DNA of 36,948 nt, taken from the IMG/VR virus record IMGVR_UViG_3300047174_000138, positions 1 to 36,948 of that record; one strand, given 5' to 3'. Within the stretch, counting starts at the first letter, position 1. The number at the start of each line of letters is the position of its first letter. Below the pieces are notes generated by a model. It did no database searches. It saw nothing but the letters and a program-made list of their open reading frames with translations, and was not told the origin of the DNA. This stretch comes from a virus. Shown here in pieces: positions 25,501-32,764 of the stretch. Position numbers and translations under genes: made by a program.

Positions 25501-25726
25501 TATTGAACTGAAAGCGGATATCGCGTGGTGGCGCGGCGGGCGGCTGCTGCTTGCACATGCCGACATAGGCAAGACCGGCGCGCGAGGCGGCTCCGCCACG
25601 GTAATTCGCAAAAAAGTTGCGCATGGTGGAAGCGCCGCTATGCCATTTGGCAAGATCAACGCGCCCATAAAGCGAAGGAGAAATCTCGCCACCGATAAAA
25701 CTGTATTGGATCGTGGAAATGGCCAT
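22505..25726 (-). CDS. tail tubular protein B (gp12-like nozzle), 1073 aa
   Basis: The opening, with FIGGEISPSLYGRVDLAKW and then SGASTMRNFFANYRGGAA, is the hallmark of podovirus tail nozzle proteins. The block GGLVMLAGNGAWQLNG and the later YSERMDNRNWPD region are also typical. At 1073 residues it is longer than T7 gp12 (about 800). The extra length includes a fibronectin-III-like domain around residues 255-350 (ITWTPVAGASSYNIYRA) and a further beta domain at about 430-545 (GVTWTFVT through VTVTLAELAYQLNNY). It starts two bases after tail tubular A stops and forms the distal tail tube. Confidence 0.9.
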   Translation of the reverse strand: MAISTIQYSFIGGEISPSLYGRVDLAKWHSGASTMRNFFANYRGGAASRAGLAYVGMCKQQPPAAPPRDIRFQFNIDQGYALEFGDNYMRIKSQGAYVTEAALNIGGATQASQITLNIPAHGYAVGDWIYITGIKGMVNLNGLTWIVTSVPDANHVTISDLFGNAVNSSGWAAYTGEGASARLYTLVTPYAAVDLAYLKFAQSADTMSLCCVNPVTRTEYIPYDLERLGATDWTLTPVAFSSSILPPTTVTVTAQNSTTLSTWYSYIVTAIDMDTGEESVASVAVQAQNNDIAVYAGSNTITWTPVAGASSYNIYRATPSYGAGVPVGSLYGYIGTAFGTSFTDTNITADFTQIAPSHNDPFARGRILDVIPTAGGANYTQNLVSYHINTTTGQNFSGSPIVLNGAVAGFYISDYGQNYAAGNSITISGGNQAASGSLTFLSNPSNGQYIVLNGVTWTFVTTITSGPQILIGDDVTVTLAELAYQLNNYNSTSINVATYSVSGKILVITYKTSGPGGNAYTLNAGNAPATASGATLTGGSTGGGATASITVGPESGTYPSVVGYYQSRRVYANSLNQPDTYWMSKPNAYLNMDSSIPTVDDDAIEGTPWAQQINGIQDMVSMPGGLVMLAGNGAWQLNGGSQAAITPADQTATPQAYNGCSSTLPPIVINYDILYVQAKGSIVRDLSYNFFTNIYTGTDITLFSNHLFTNYQLIQWAYAEEPYKLVWSVRDDGALLSLTWLKEQDIYGWARHDTNGLFVGVCSVTEPPVDAIYVIVKRFVQGAWRYYSERMDNRNWPDAESSFCVDAGLSLPMPAPNATLSASSPDANGNVTFTASANVFTSANVGDVIRMGGGKITVTQVLSGNQVIGAPITPILATLPNDPNAMPIPAISGEWTITTPILVVDGLNHLEGMSVTILADGGVVPNQTVTNGSITLPVAASSVVVGLPFTAQLQTLNLDPPNQPVTAQGRRKSLSAATIRVEATRGLKVGVNQTDAATQPGAPVAAWSNLREFRERSPLTPAGVAAPLFTGDERILLPGGWDVHGQIAMQHDYPLPSNILAVIAEYQIGDTPG

Positions 25727-25728
25727 CT

Positions 25729-26514
25729 TTAGCCCTGCGGCAGGGAATTCTTCCCCCAGGAAGCGCCGTCATCGTCATAGAGCCAGCGCCGCGCTCCACA
25801 GTTTCGAGCGCGTATCCAGTCGGGAATCTGTTCCATCACCGTCACCGTCTCGTTTGCATCGTCGCGCTGCGCCTCGGCGATCATCGCGGACACGATCCTT
25901 TCGGCGTTTTGCATCAGCGCCATGTCCAGGGAGAGCGCCGGAACGAGGCGAGCGGCGAGCGATGCCACCATGGCCTCCTGAAAATCAAAATCCCAAAGCT
26001 GCGGATTGCTTTGGTTAAAGGTATAAACCCCCTGCGCCTGCGACTCGTTGGCAAGAATCACCAGCGTCGGGTTGCCATTCGCATCGACTCCGGAAGAGAC
26101 GACAAAACGAATCTGGCCGTCGTTGCCATGGATGCGCGGCGCTACAACGGGCATTCCCTGAACAACGGAAGCTGCGTAAGCGGCTGGCCGGATGTAGCTG
26201 TTGTCCAAAGAGCGCAAGGCGATGCAATCGGAAGGATATTGGTACGCGTAAAGCCAAGGCGAAGGCGGCAGCGGTAGCGATGTTCCGTCTGGGTTTTCCG
26301 GTGTGCCGTACGCTGCCGCCGCAACGCTGAGAATCTGCTGCTTGCGAAGGCAGTTCCACTGCGCCGAACGCGCAAGCCACCCAAAAGTTGGCTGAAAAAG
26401 CGTGGCGCAGGCCAACGATTCCTGGCTGCCGTCAGGCGGAATGATGGATGATACCGTGGTTCTTGCGCCGATGGCGAGGAGGGCGCGGTTGCAGATATCG
26501 AGCTGGCTGGTCAT
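25729..26514 (-). CDS. tail tubular protein A (gp11-like adaptor), 261 aa
   Basis: The N-terminus MTSQLDICNRALLAIGA and the block SQESLACATLFQPTFGWLARSAQW are characteristic of the podovirus gatekeeper/adaptor that joins the portal to the nozzle. The segment PWLYAYQYPSDCIALR is a family signature. The region KFDFQEAMVASLAARLVPAL-like helical stretch near residue 180 also fits. It directly precedes tail tubular B, as in T7-like genomes. Confidence is high. Confidence 0.9.
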   Translation of the reverse strand: MTSQLDICNRALLAIGARTTVSSIIPPDGSQESLACATLFQPTFGWLARSAQWNCLRKQQILSVAAAAYGTPENPDGTSLPLPPSPWLYAYQYPSDCIALRSLDNSYIRPAAYAASVVQGMPVVAPRIHGNDGQIRFVVSSGVDANGNPTLVILANESQAQGVYTFNQSNPQLWDFDFQEAMVASLAARLVPALSLDMALMQNAERIVSAMIAEAQRDDANETVTVMEQIPDWIRARNCGARRWLYDDDGASWGKNSLPQG

Positions 26515-26517
26515 GTA

Positions 26518-26886
26518 TCATTCCTGGCGGTAAAGGGAAGAAAGCTGTTTGCGTGGCTTCGCTTCCTCCTCTTCATTCTCGTCATCCTCATCTTCCGCCG
26601 AAATATGCGTGATCTGAAGTTCGATCCGCCCCTTTCGGCCCGAATCGCTCTCGTTCATGCTCATGCTGGTAAGCCGCGCGAGACAATGCAGATGCAGCAT
26701 GTCGCCGATATTGACGCCGTCCAGATCAAGGCCGATTTTATCCATGGACTGCTCATCCATCGAAATACAAAGTCCATAGGGATATTTGGGCTGGAATTCG
26801 GGCGAAAGCGCGCACCCGCTGTCGGCGGCTTCCTGTTTTTCTTGTTCTGTGTAAGCCATATCGACCATGGCCGGAATCGTGCGCAT
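26518..26886 (-). CDS. conserved small virion protein, capsid-staple-like (122 aa)
   Basis: The start at 26886 has a near-ideal ribosome site, AAGGAGG, four bases upstream. The middle PKYPYGLCISMDEQSMDKIG followed by a beta-rich tail (RIELQITHIS) matches small proteins commonly found beside capsid and tail genes, sometimes annotated as capsid staple proteins. The C-terminus is strongly acidic (DEDDENEEEE). It probably binds the capsid surface, although this is inferred from similarity of style and location. Confidence 0.6.
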   Translation of the reverse strand: MRTIPAMVDMAYTEQEKQEAADSGCALSPEFQPKYPYGLCISMDEQSMDKIGLDLDGVNIGDMLHLHCLARLTSMSMNESDSGRKGRIELQITHISAEDEDDENEEEEAKPRKQLSSLYRQE

Positions 26887-26908
26887 AAAGCCTCCTTATG
26901 AAGCCGGA

Positions 26909-28396
26909 TCAGGAATAAGTTCCCGTAGCCACGGCCTGCAGGTTCGCGGTGGTGAGGGAGGTGAGCGTAACGACGAATTCGCGCCAAGTATTTTGAGGGA
27001 TGCTCATCGTGCCTCCCAGCGTCCAGCCCGTCGCGGTCAGCACCGTCCATGCGAAATTGCCGCTGGACTCGTTGATAACGCGCAGCCGGTAGCTTGTGCC
27101 GATCGTTGGCGAATGCAAAACGGCGACAAGCGCGGCGACCGTTGGTAATGTCGCGTTTGCGGCCCCCGTCAATGTGCCGGTCATCGCGAGATCGACGCTT
27201 GCACCGCCGCCTGAAATATTCGCCGCCGTCAGCGTCGTCGAAGCTGTGGCGGTATTTGCGTTAAAGGCGGCCTGCTTTGTAGTGCCTGGCTGCGTCGTCC
27301 ATGCACCGGAGGCGGTGCAGTTGAAAGCCGCCGCCGTACCAGGGAAGAGCAAAACTCCCTGCGTCGCCGGAATGCCGTTGATCGTGTCCGTCGCGCCCTG
27401 CGCAGAATACACCAAAAGCGCATTGACGCCGGTATTTATTACGGTCACCTGTAGGCCTGGCGCGGAAGCGGGAAGATTGACGCCAGTGCCGAATGCAACG
27501 GTAGAAACGGTGTTGAGCGCAGCCGAGAGTTGTGTTGCAGTCGCCTGGTTCGTGCCCGCCGCTACAATACCGTCCTGATACTGCGTGGTTTCAAGCACAC
27601 TTCCGCTTTGCGTATTTTTGGCGTACCCCGTGGCGAGACCATTGGAATACCATTTGCCATTGCCGTAGCAGGTAAAAATAACAACAGAACTGTCCATTTG
27701 ATTGACGCCCGTCGCGCCCGCAACGTCATCTATCGTATCCGTTCCGAGACCATAGACAATAATTGGCACGCCGGAGTGATTTTCCACGATCACGTCAAGA
27801 CCTGCCACTGCGGCAGGAAGCTTGACGCCCTGTAGCGCAGTGGCGGTCGTGACGCGGTTAAAAGCAGCGTAAATTTGCGCGGCTCCGGCCTGGTTAGAGC
27901 CGGAAGCTGCAAAGTTATCGTTCGCCAGCACTGTATCAAGCTGTCCGGCATACCCTATGCCAAGGTCAGCCTGCCAAGTTCCTGATGCCGCACACCAGAA
28001 AATATCGACCGAATTTGGAGGCATAATGACGGGGGATATACCGTTTATGGTGTCCGTGCCGTTGCCATAGACCGTAATTGGGTAAGCCGTGTTGTTGATG
28101 ACGACGCACATTTCGCCTGGCGCGGAAGCTGGAAGCATCACGCCGTCGCCATAGATTGCGCCGTTCATCGGCGCGGTCGATGTATCGACGCGGTTGATGC
28201 CGGAGCTAAGCAGGGTAGCGCCCTGCTGTGTGCGGGTCGTCCCCGCGACAATGCCGCTTTGAGCCTGCCCTCCGGTCGATGCCAGCGCCAAAACCTGCTG
28301 AATCGTGACATCCTTGCGGGATGCGGCTGGACGCCCTAAATTGTCCAAACCGAGAACACTCATGGTGTCTGTCAATTTCGGCGTTGCGGTAGCCAT
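26909..28396 (-). CDS. triple-repeat virion surface protein candidate (495 aa)
   Basis: The N-terminal 40 residues (LTDTMSVLGLDNLGRP) look like an attachment segment. Three tandem units of roughly 100-130 residues follow, each with a helix ending in N(R/T)V.T, a block LPA.(A/V).G, a beta strand, a loop GTDTI(N/D)(G/D), then a (F)xCxASGxW-like end: compare VYGNGTDTINGI, VYGLGTDTIDDV and SAQGATDTINGI. A fourth, different beta domain closes the protein. Position between capsid accessory genes and the staple-like gene suggests a capsid decoration or head fibre. No named family recognised. Confidence 0.65.
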   Translation of the reverse strand: MATATPKLTDTMSVLGLDNLGRPAASRKDVTIQQVLALASTGGQAQSGIVAGTTRTQQGATLLSSGINRVDTSTAPMNGAIYGDGVMLPASAPGEMCVVINNTAYPITVYGNGTDTINGISPVIMPPNSVDIFWCAASGTWQADLGIGYAGQLDTVLANDNFAASGSNQAGAAQIYAAFNRVTTATALQGVKLPAAVAGLDVIVENHSGVPIIVYGLGTDTIDDVAGATGVNQMDSSVVIFTCYGNGKWYSNGLATGYAKNTQSGSVLETTQYQDGIVAAGTNQATATQLSAALNTVSTVAFGTGVNLPASAPGLQVTVINTGVNALLVYSAQGATDTINGIPATQGVLLFPGTAAAFNCTASGAWTTQPGTTKQAAFNANTATASTTLTAANISGGGASVDLAMTGTLTGAANATLPTVAALVAVLHSPTIGTSYRLRVINESSGNFAWTVLTATGWTLGGTMSIPQNTWREFVVTLTSLTTANLQAVATGTYS

Positions 28397-28450
28397 GGGG
28401 CAATCCCTTCTTGTTTTTGTTTTTTGAGATGGCGAACGGAGCGAATCCGT

Positions 28451-28603
28451 TTATTTTCCGTAGAATTTATTCATGATCTCCGCAGAGCTTTTTTGCAATT
28501 TCTGATCGGATTTCTTTTTCTTTTTAACGGATTTTTCAGTGGTTTCCGGCGTGACCGGCTTGCCGTCCGGCGTTTTTCCGGCGATCCATTTTTTCTTGGC
28601 CAT
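28451..28603 (-). CDS. Lys-rich small protein (50 aa)
   Basis: This short ORF is visible by translation of the minus strand: it begins MAKKKWIAGKTPDGKPV, contains a run of five Lys (KSVKKKKKSD), and ends MNKFYGK before TAA. Its ATG shares one base with the upstream TAA (TAATG), indicating translational coupling with the His/Met-rich gene. It is strongly basic, so it may bind DNA or an acidic capsid surface. No family recognised. Confidence 0.55.
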   Translation of the reverse strand: MAKKKWIAGKTPDGKPVTPETTEKSVKKKKKSDQKLQKSSAEIMNKFYGK

Positions 28604-28908
28604 TAGCGCTCCCCCTTGCTGTCAGACATTTCTTTTTCGTGACGCGCGTGCATATCGGCCATTTCCTTCTCGTGGCGCGCGTGCAATTGCTTTTTATCGC
28701 CTGACCCAGTATAGTCATGCATGGCGTGTTCCATCTCATGCCTGCCATGCATATCACGCCGCTCAATTTGCTGGCGCGCGTGCATGGGCAATCCCCCGTC
28801 TTCTTTTTTCTCTTCATCCATCTTTTCGGCGTCTGCGCGCTGCACTTCCAGCTTGCCATTCGCGTTGCGCCCAAGTCTCGGGGATTTTTCGTAAAGCTTG
28901 TTGGTCAT
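28603..28908 (-). CDS. His/Met-rich repeat protein (101 aa)
   Basis: The opening KSPRLGRNANGKLEVQR matches a motif I recall at the start of small proteins beside podovirus capsid genes. The second half is built of short repeats of the type MHARHEKEM: two near-identical 11-residue units end the protein, with looser copies upstream (MHGRHEMEHAM). This makes the protein very rich in His, Met, Glu and Arg, predicted as a continuous amphipathic helix. It is coupled to the downstream 50-residue basic protein. Structural or metal-binding roles are guesses. Confidence 0.6.
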   Translation of the reverse strand: MTNKLYEKSPRLGRNANGKLEVQRADAEKMDEEKKEDGGLPMHARQQIERRDMHGRHEMEHAMHDYTGSGDKKQLHARHEKEMADMHARHEKEMSDSKGER

Positions 28909-28928
28909 GGCGTTTTACGTCCTTATGA

Positions 28929-29348
28929 TTAGCCGATCTTCTGCGCGCCGGATTTGCGGGGCTTGTTTTTCAAGGGCGAATTAGGATTGATTTTGGCGTT
29001 CAAAAAGCGAACGCTTCCTGCGCTTTCATCCATCTCCTGCTTCCTTTTTTGCTCTTCAATCTCATGCGGAAAAAGAGGACGCAAAAGCTTGACTTTTTGA
29101 TTCTTGTTCTCCTCCTCGTAAGAGGCGTCCAATTCCGCGATCATTTCATCTACCTTCGTGCGCGCGAGGGCGTTGAGCGGAAGCATGGCGCTGTTGGGCG
29201 GCAGGACGCAGGCCACAATGTCGCCTTCCTCGTAATGCGTGTCATCAAGATACGCGCCCTTTCCCACGATTTTATAGCAGGGGACATCTTCCGGAATATG
29301 GGGCATTGCGCGTGGAGCGGGAGAAAACGGAGAGAAGGCGTTTGTCAT
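28929..29348 (-). CDS. hypothetical virion-cluster protein (139 aa)
   Basis: The ribosome site (AAGGTAAGG) precedes ATG 29348. Residues about 18-60 form a possible small beta domain (CYKIVGKGAYLDDTHYEEGDIVACVLPPN); the rest is charged and helical, ending in a basic tail (LKNKPRKSGAQK). It lies directly downstream of the cement-protein gene, and phages of this group often have such a gene at this position. No named family; a head-associated role is inferred from location. Confidence 0.6.
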   Translation of the reverse strand: MTNAFSPFSPAPRAMPHIPEDVPCYKIVGKGAYLDDTHYEEGDIVACVLPPNSAMLPLNALARTKVDEMIAELDASYEEENKNQKVKLLRPLFPHEIEEQKRKQEMDESAGSVRFLNAKINPNSPLKNKPRKSGAQKIG

Positions 29349-29362
29349 AAAACCTTACCTTT

Positions 29363-29878
29363 TTAAATCTGCGGTGCGACATAATTGGCGGGATAGGCGG
29401 CGGCGAGCCTTGATGTCGGCACATTCAAGCCAATTCCAGCATTGACAATGCCCGCCGTAAATGGGCCATTTGTGACAGGGTAGTAAAGACGGTAGAAACG
29501 CGCCAGAGCGCCAGGCGGCAGCGGCTGGAGCTTGAGTTTCTGAAGATAGCCAGCCACCAACTGCGCGGGCGTCAGCGGGCCGGTCGAGTCAACTGTGATC
29601 CAAGTGCCAGGCTGGTTACTGCCATTGTCAGGAGCGGCCTGAAGCTGCACCTGAAGCGTGGCACCAGCCCCAAGGAAAGAGGTGGCTACGGAAAAATAAA
29701 GGTCGAGACCGGATTGATCGGCTCCGCTGATATCCGCGCCGAACACGGCGGAATTTCCCCATCTAAGCGGAGGCGCATTGCCCGCGCCAGCGCCAGTGAT
29801 GTCGTAAATATACGTCGAGGCGGCGGTGGCGGTAATTGCCTGCGCAACGGAGAGCTGAAGGGATGCGTCGTTCATCAT
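29363..29878 (-). CDS. Bbp16-like capsid cement protein (171 aa)
   Basis: The protein is predicted to be all-beta, with blocks SGLDLYFSVATSFLGAGATL, LQVQLQAAPDNGSN and ARFYRLYYPVTNGPFTAG that fit the Bordetella phage BPP-1 Bbp16 capsid cement family, which clamps capsid subunits together. It follows the major capsid gene by 12 bases. Ribosome site AAGGA lies about 9 bases before the first of two adjacent ATGs (29878 or 29875). Confidence 0.82.
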   Translation of the reverse strand: MMNDASLQLSVAQAITATAASTYIYDITGAGAGNAPPLRWGNSAVFGADISGADQSGLDLYFSVATSFLGAGATLQVQLQAAPDNGSNQPGTWITVDSTGPLTPAQLVAGYLQKLKLQPLPPGALARFYRLYYPVTNGPFTAGIVNAGIGLNVPTSRLAAAYPANYVAPQI

Positions 29879-29890
29879 GCGTGTTTTTCC

Positions 29891-30937
29891 TTAAGAAATA
29901 GTTGATTCGGTGTTCAGCAGGCCATCACAGACGCGGATCGGAATACTGCGCCAGCCAATGGTAGGCTTTCCCGCAAAATCATCAATCGTCAGCAGTACGT
30001 TTTTGTCGCGCATGGCTTGCCGATCAAGAGCGCTTCGCACTGTGCGGTTGCAGTACCACGCAGGGCGGAGACCCATATTGCTGACCGGCGAGTCGGTATC
30101 CGTGATGCCCGAGGTATTTAGCGTCCATTCCGGCAGATGCGTCGCCGCGTCGCTCATCAGGGCAAAAAGATCGGGAGCGCTGGAACCGAATATCCCATTG
30201 ATGGTCGTATCAATATTCGGAATACGAACGTTGTATTGCCAGTTCGCTATCGCCAGACCCAACTTCCAGTTCAGGTAGGTGGTGTATCCCTCAAAACGAT
30301 TGCCGTATTGATCCGTGAGCGGGACGATATCGCCCTTGTCTTCCCAGGCGAGGCCTGCTTTTGAGCCTTTGGGGTAAAAGCAAAAGGCGGACTGCCTGCC
30401 CCATCCGGCCAGAAAAATGGATGCGTTTGACGTGCCTGTGCCACCAGCAGAAATCACATTCTGCGATGTTTGCGCTCCATTGGCGGGCGTTAGCGCGTTG
30501 TAATAAGCGAAGAACCCCGTAAAAGAATTTGGACTAATGGCTTCAGAAGCATAAAAAATATCGCGAGCGACTTGCTGCGACAACCCCATGACGTGCGTCT
30601 GGTCTTGATTGAAACGGAATTGCTTAACATTGCCGCCAAGCATCGCCATGTCTTTATCTACCTTGGAGTAATCTGTTAAATTACCCAATGCAAATTGGTA
30701 TTGCGCAAAAGCCGCTTTACTAGACGCGACGCCCTGATTGTAGGCGCGATACGTACCCTGTGGCAGGCCGATAAGAGCAGAAACGACATGGCCGTTCGGG
30801 AGATTGCCCTCGTCCCACATCATATCTTTCAAAACGCCGTTGCTTTGCGCAAGCAGCCATGCGAGTTCGGCGATTGCGCCGTCAGGATCAACCTGATTGG
30901 CCCAGTCTACTAGATCTGGAAGAATGTCGTTGGACAT
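29891..30937 (-). CDS. major capsid protein, Bbp17-like (348 aa)
   Basis: The sequence matches the BPP-1-type major capsid style: an N-terminal segment DLVDWANQVDPDGAIAELA, then GHVVSALIGLPQGTYRAYNQG, and near the C-terminus RPAWYCNRTVRSALDRQA followed by GWRSIPIRVCDGLL. These proteins have the HK97-like capsid fold. It sits between scaffold and cement protein genes, as expected, and its length is close to family members. It should be the most abundant late protein. Confidence 0.9.
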   Translation of the reverse strand: MSNDILPDLVDWANQVDPDGAIAELAWLLAQSNGVLKDMMWDEGNLPNGHVVSALIGLPQGTYRAYNQGVASSKAAFAQYQFALGNLTDYSKVDKDMAMLGGNVKQFRFNQDQTHVMGLSQQVARDIFYASEAISPNSFTGFFAYYNALTPANGAQTSQNVISAGGTGTSNASIFLAGWGRQSAFCFYPKGSKAGLAWEDKGDIVPLTDQYGNRFEGYTTYLNWKLGLAIANWQYNVRIPNIDTTINGIFGSSAPDLFALMSDAATHLPEWTLNTSGITDTDSPVSNMGLRPAWYCNRTVRSALDRQAMRDKNVLLTIDDFAGKPTIGWRSIPIRVCDGLLNTESTIS

Positions 30938-30982
30938 AGGTCAGCCCTTTATTTTTATTGTTTTTTGAAGTGGGGATGGGTA

Positions 30983-31765
30983 TCAAGAGGCAGTTCCGTA
31001 AAATTTTTCGTAGGTCGAGGGCTTTGCCTTGACTGCCTGCGTCGCGGCAAGCGGTACGCCTTCGCTCACCAGGGAGCGATGCGCGTTGGACAACAGGCGG
31101 ATCAGCGCGGGGTGGTTACCAACGCCCGTTTGGTCAAGCAAACCTGCTAACTCCTTCCGCTGCTCTTTGGAGCCGCCATACATTTTGATAAACTCACCCG
31201 CCTCGCGTACCGTCGTTTCCTGACGGTTGCCGCCGATTTCGGGATCGTTAACAAAGTTTTGACGCCAGCCATTGTATTCGGCGACGCGCTGCGCCGCTTC
31301 GTGTTCCTTAAATGCGGAAATGGTTTTTTCCATTTGTGCCACATGCAGATCGACGAGTTTTTGACCGAAGGCTTGCATCTCGGCGTGGTCGCCTTTGGTC
31401 TGAAGCTCTATCGCGCCAAGCGCTTCGCCGAATGCCTGCATGGCGTCCGGCTCCGCCTGAACGCCATCGGGGAGCGTCCAGCCCTCGAAATTGGGGAGCG
31501 GAGCGTCAGCGCCTGCATCTTGCGCGGGTTGCGCATCGGTCTGGGATTGGCCGTCCGCCTGCGCATCGGACTGCGGCTGCGCGGCAACTGGCGTGGCTGC
31601 GGTTTCTGAGGCGGCGCTAAGCACGGAAACGGGGGCGGATGCAGCAATCTCGCTTGTGCCAGATGGACTTGAGGCGAGAGAAGCAGACGGAGCGGTGGCT
31701 GTCGGGGAAACTCCACCTGCTCCGTCTGCGAGCGTCGCGCCGCTTGTCATGATGTCGTCAGTCAT
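30983..31765 (-). CDS. capsid scaffolding protein (260 aa)
   Basis: The product has a long disordered N-terminal region rich in Ala, Ser, Gln and Asp (to about residue 90), then a helical half with the pattern VDLHVAQMEKTISAFKEHE and a C-terminal segment that could contact capsid. The position directly before the major capsid gene, the low complexity and the helical content are typical for scaffolding proteins, which are lost on maturation. Ribosome site AGGAG lies about 4 bases before ATG 31765. Confidence 0.82.
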   Translation of the reverse strand: MTDDIMTSGATLADGAGGVSPTATAPSASLASSPSGTSEIAASAPVSVLSAASETAATPVAAQPQSDAQADGQSQTDAQPAQDAGADAPLPNFEGWTLPDGVQAEPDAMQAFGEALGAIELQTKGDHAEMQAFGQKLVDLHVAQMEKTISAFKEHEAAQRVAEYNGWRQNFVNDPEIGGNRQETTVREAGEFIKMYGGSKEQRKELAGLLDQTGVGNHPALIRLLSNAHRSLVSEGVPLAATQAVKAKPSTYEKFYGTAS

Positions 31766-31821
31766 CGCTCCTGTTCCGCTGGTCAGAGTCTTTTTGTTAT
31801 GAGGCCGATTTTATGCTATCG

Positions 31822-31905
31822 GCGCAAAATTAACAACCAGCGAAATTATTTATCTTTTACGCGAACATTTTTTACGCTTGGCGAATAATTTGTTTGCGCG
31901 GCGAA
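31822..31905. repeat. GCGAA box array, about 20-base spacing, upstream of HTH gene
   Basis: GCGAA occurs at 31840, 31861, 31881 and 31901, with a degenerate first copy GCGCAAAA at 31822. Each is followed by an AT-rich tract (for example GCGAACATTTTTT, GCGAATAATTTGT). Steps are 21, 20 and 20 bases, about two helical turns, placing the boxes on one face of the DNA. The array lies in the divergent gap between the scaffold start and the HTH gene, so operator or iteron use is plausible. Confidence 0.5.
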
Positions 31906-31943
31906 CGGATTATTCTTATGGTGATAAAAATTACAAAAAAAAG

Positions 31944-32144
31944 ATGATGACAGGCAAGCAACTGAAGAAATGGCGTGAGGAAAAAGGTTGGAAAATCCCA
32001 TGGCTCGCCAACCTTTTGGGGATTAGCCGATCCCATTTATGGGAAATTGAGCTACGCGAAGAGGTTCCGCGCTGTATCGCGCTGGCCTGCAGCGCGATAC
32101 ATTATTCTGTTCCGGTGCTTTTTGATACGCCCGCGTCTTCGTAG
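31944..32144 (+). CDS. small helix-turn-helix regulator, XRE/Cro-like (66 aa)
   Basis: From the ATG at 31944 the product is MMTGKQLKKWREEKGWKIPW followed by ANLLGISRSHLWEIE: an N-terminal helix, then a helix-turn-helix of the Cro/XRE type. A TTG start at 31878 would add 22 residues, but no good ribosome site supports either. It is the only plus-strand gene inside the minus-strand head operon, and its 3' end overlaps the Bbp19-like gene (32102-32144). The GCGAA array lies immediately upstream, suggesting it regulates itself or the scaffold/capsid transcript. Confidence 0.65.
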   Translation: MMTGKQLKKWREEKGWKIPWLANLLGISRSHLWEIELREEVPRCIALACSAIHYSVPVLFDTPASS

Positions 32145-32440
32145 TCTTTTGATTCCGAAACCATCACCCAATAAAATTCCGGCGCGGCGCCCATAATTTC
32201 CTCCATCAGCACATGACCGACTGCCTGCATTCCCGCAAGGAATGCGCTGTGATGTGAATCGCCTGGCACAAATGGGGCTGTGTACACACCGCATTTGGAA
32301 AGCATGGTATAAAACCAGGCCCGCCCCTCGCGGGTCTGCATGATGGTGATGACGACGTTGCGCCTGCGCTCCTCGGCGAGGCGTGCCAAGTCTGCCTGCC
32401 TCTCGACCGCCTGCGGGTCGGAACTGTCAAAAGACTGCAT
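32102..32440 (-). CDS. Bbp19-like phage protein (112 aa)
   Basis: The segment IMQTREGRAWFYTMLSKCGV followed by HSAFLAGMQAVGHVLMEEI is characteristic of the Bbp19 family, a small protein of unknown function encoded near capsid genes in BPP-1-like phages. The N-terminal third is a charged helix. It follows the 81-residue gene by seven bases and overlaps the converging HTH gene at its 3' end. Confidence 0.78.
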   Translation of the reverse strand: MQSFDSSDPQAVERQADLARLAEERRRNVVITIMQTREGRAWFYTMLSKCGVYTAPFVPGDSHHSAFLAGMQAVGHVLMEEIMGAAPEFYWVMVSESKDYEDAGVSKSTGTE

Positions 32441-32447
32441 AAACGCC

Positions 32448-32693
32448 TCAGTGTAATATCAAGTGCCGCTTAAGATCGATCTTATTGTCAAGCGCGGAAA
32501 GAACCTGTTGCCGTGTCAGCGCCCGCTTGGTTGCAAGCTGAGTCATTTTATCCAACATCGCCTGCTGCATGTCGCGGAGCGCCACCCATCGCGGGTCTTT
32601 GCGAATATGCATTATAGCCGTCATCGCCGAAACGACCGTGTCCATCGCATCGATCATGCGGCGCATTGTTTCGTCCTCGCTCATTTGTGCCAT
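32448..32693 (-). CDS. hypothetical small helical protein (81 aa)
   Basis: ATG 32693 has a strong AAGGAGA ribosome site. The protein is Met- and Asp-rich and fully helical (MRRMIDAMDTVVSAMTAIMH), with a basic second half (ATKRALTRQQVLSALDNKIDL). It lies between the portal and Bbp19-like genes in the head operon. No family recognised; a portal- or scaffold-associated role is possible. Confidence 0.6.
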   Translation of the reverse strand: MAQMSEDETMRRMIDAMDTVVSAMTAIMHIRKDPRWVALRDMQQAMLDKMTQLATKRALTRQQVLSALDNKIDLKRHLILH

Positions 32694-32764
32694 TTTTCAA
32701 TCTCCTTTTTTGTTTGTTTGTGATTATGAGCGTGATTTTTGATTTAATCAGCAAGAATTTTAGC

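Noticed and set aside
24566-25732. Long plus-strand ORF (388 codons) opposite tail tubular protein B
   Set aside because: Antisense to the tail nozzle gene; Arg/Gly-rich translation with no recognisable domain and no ribosome site.
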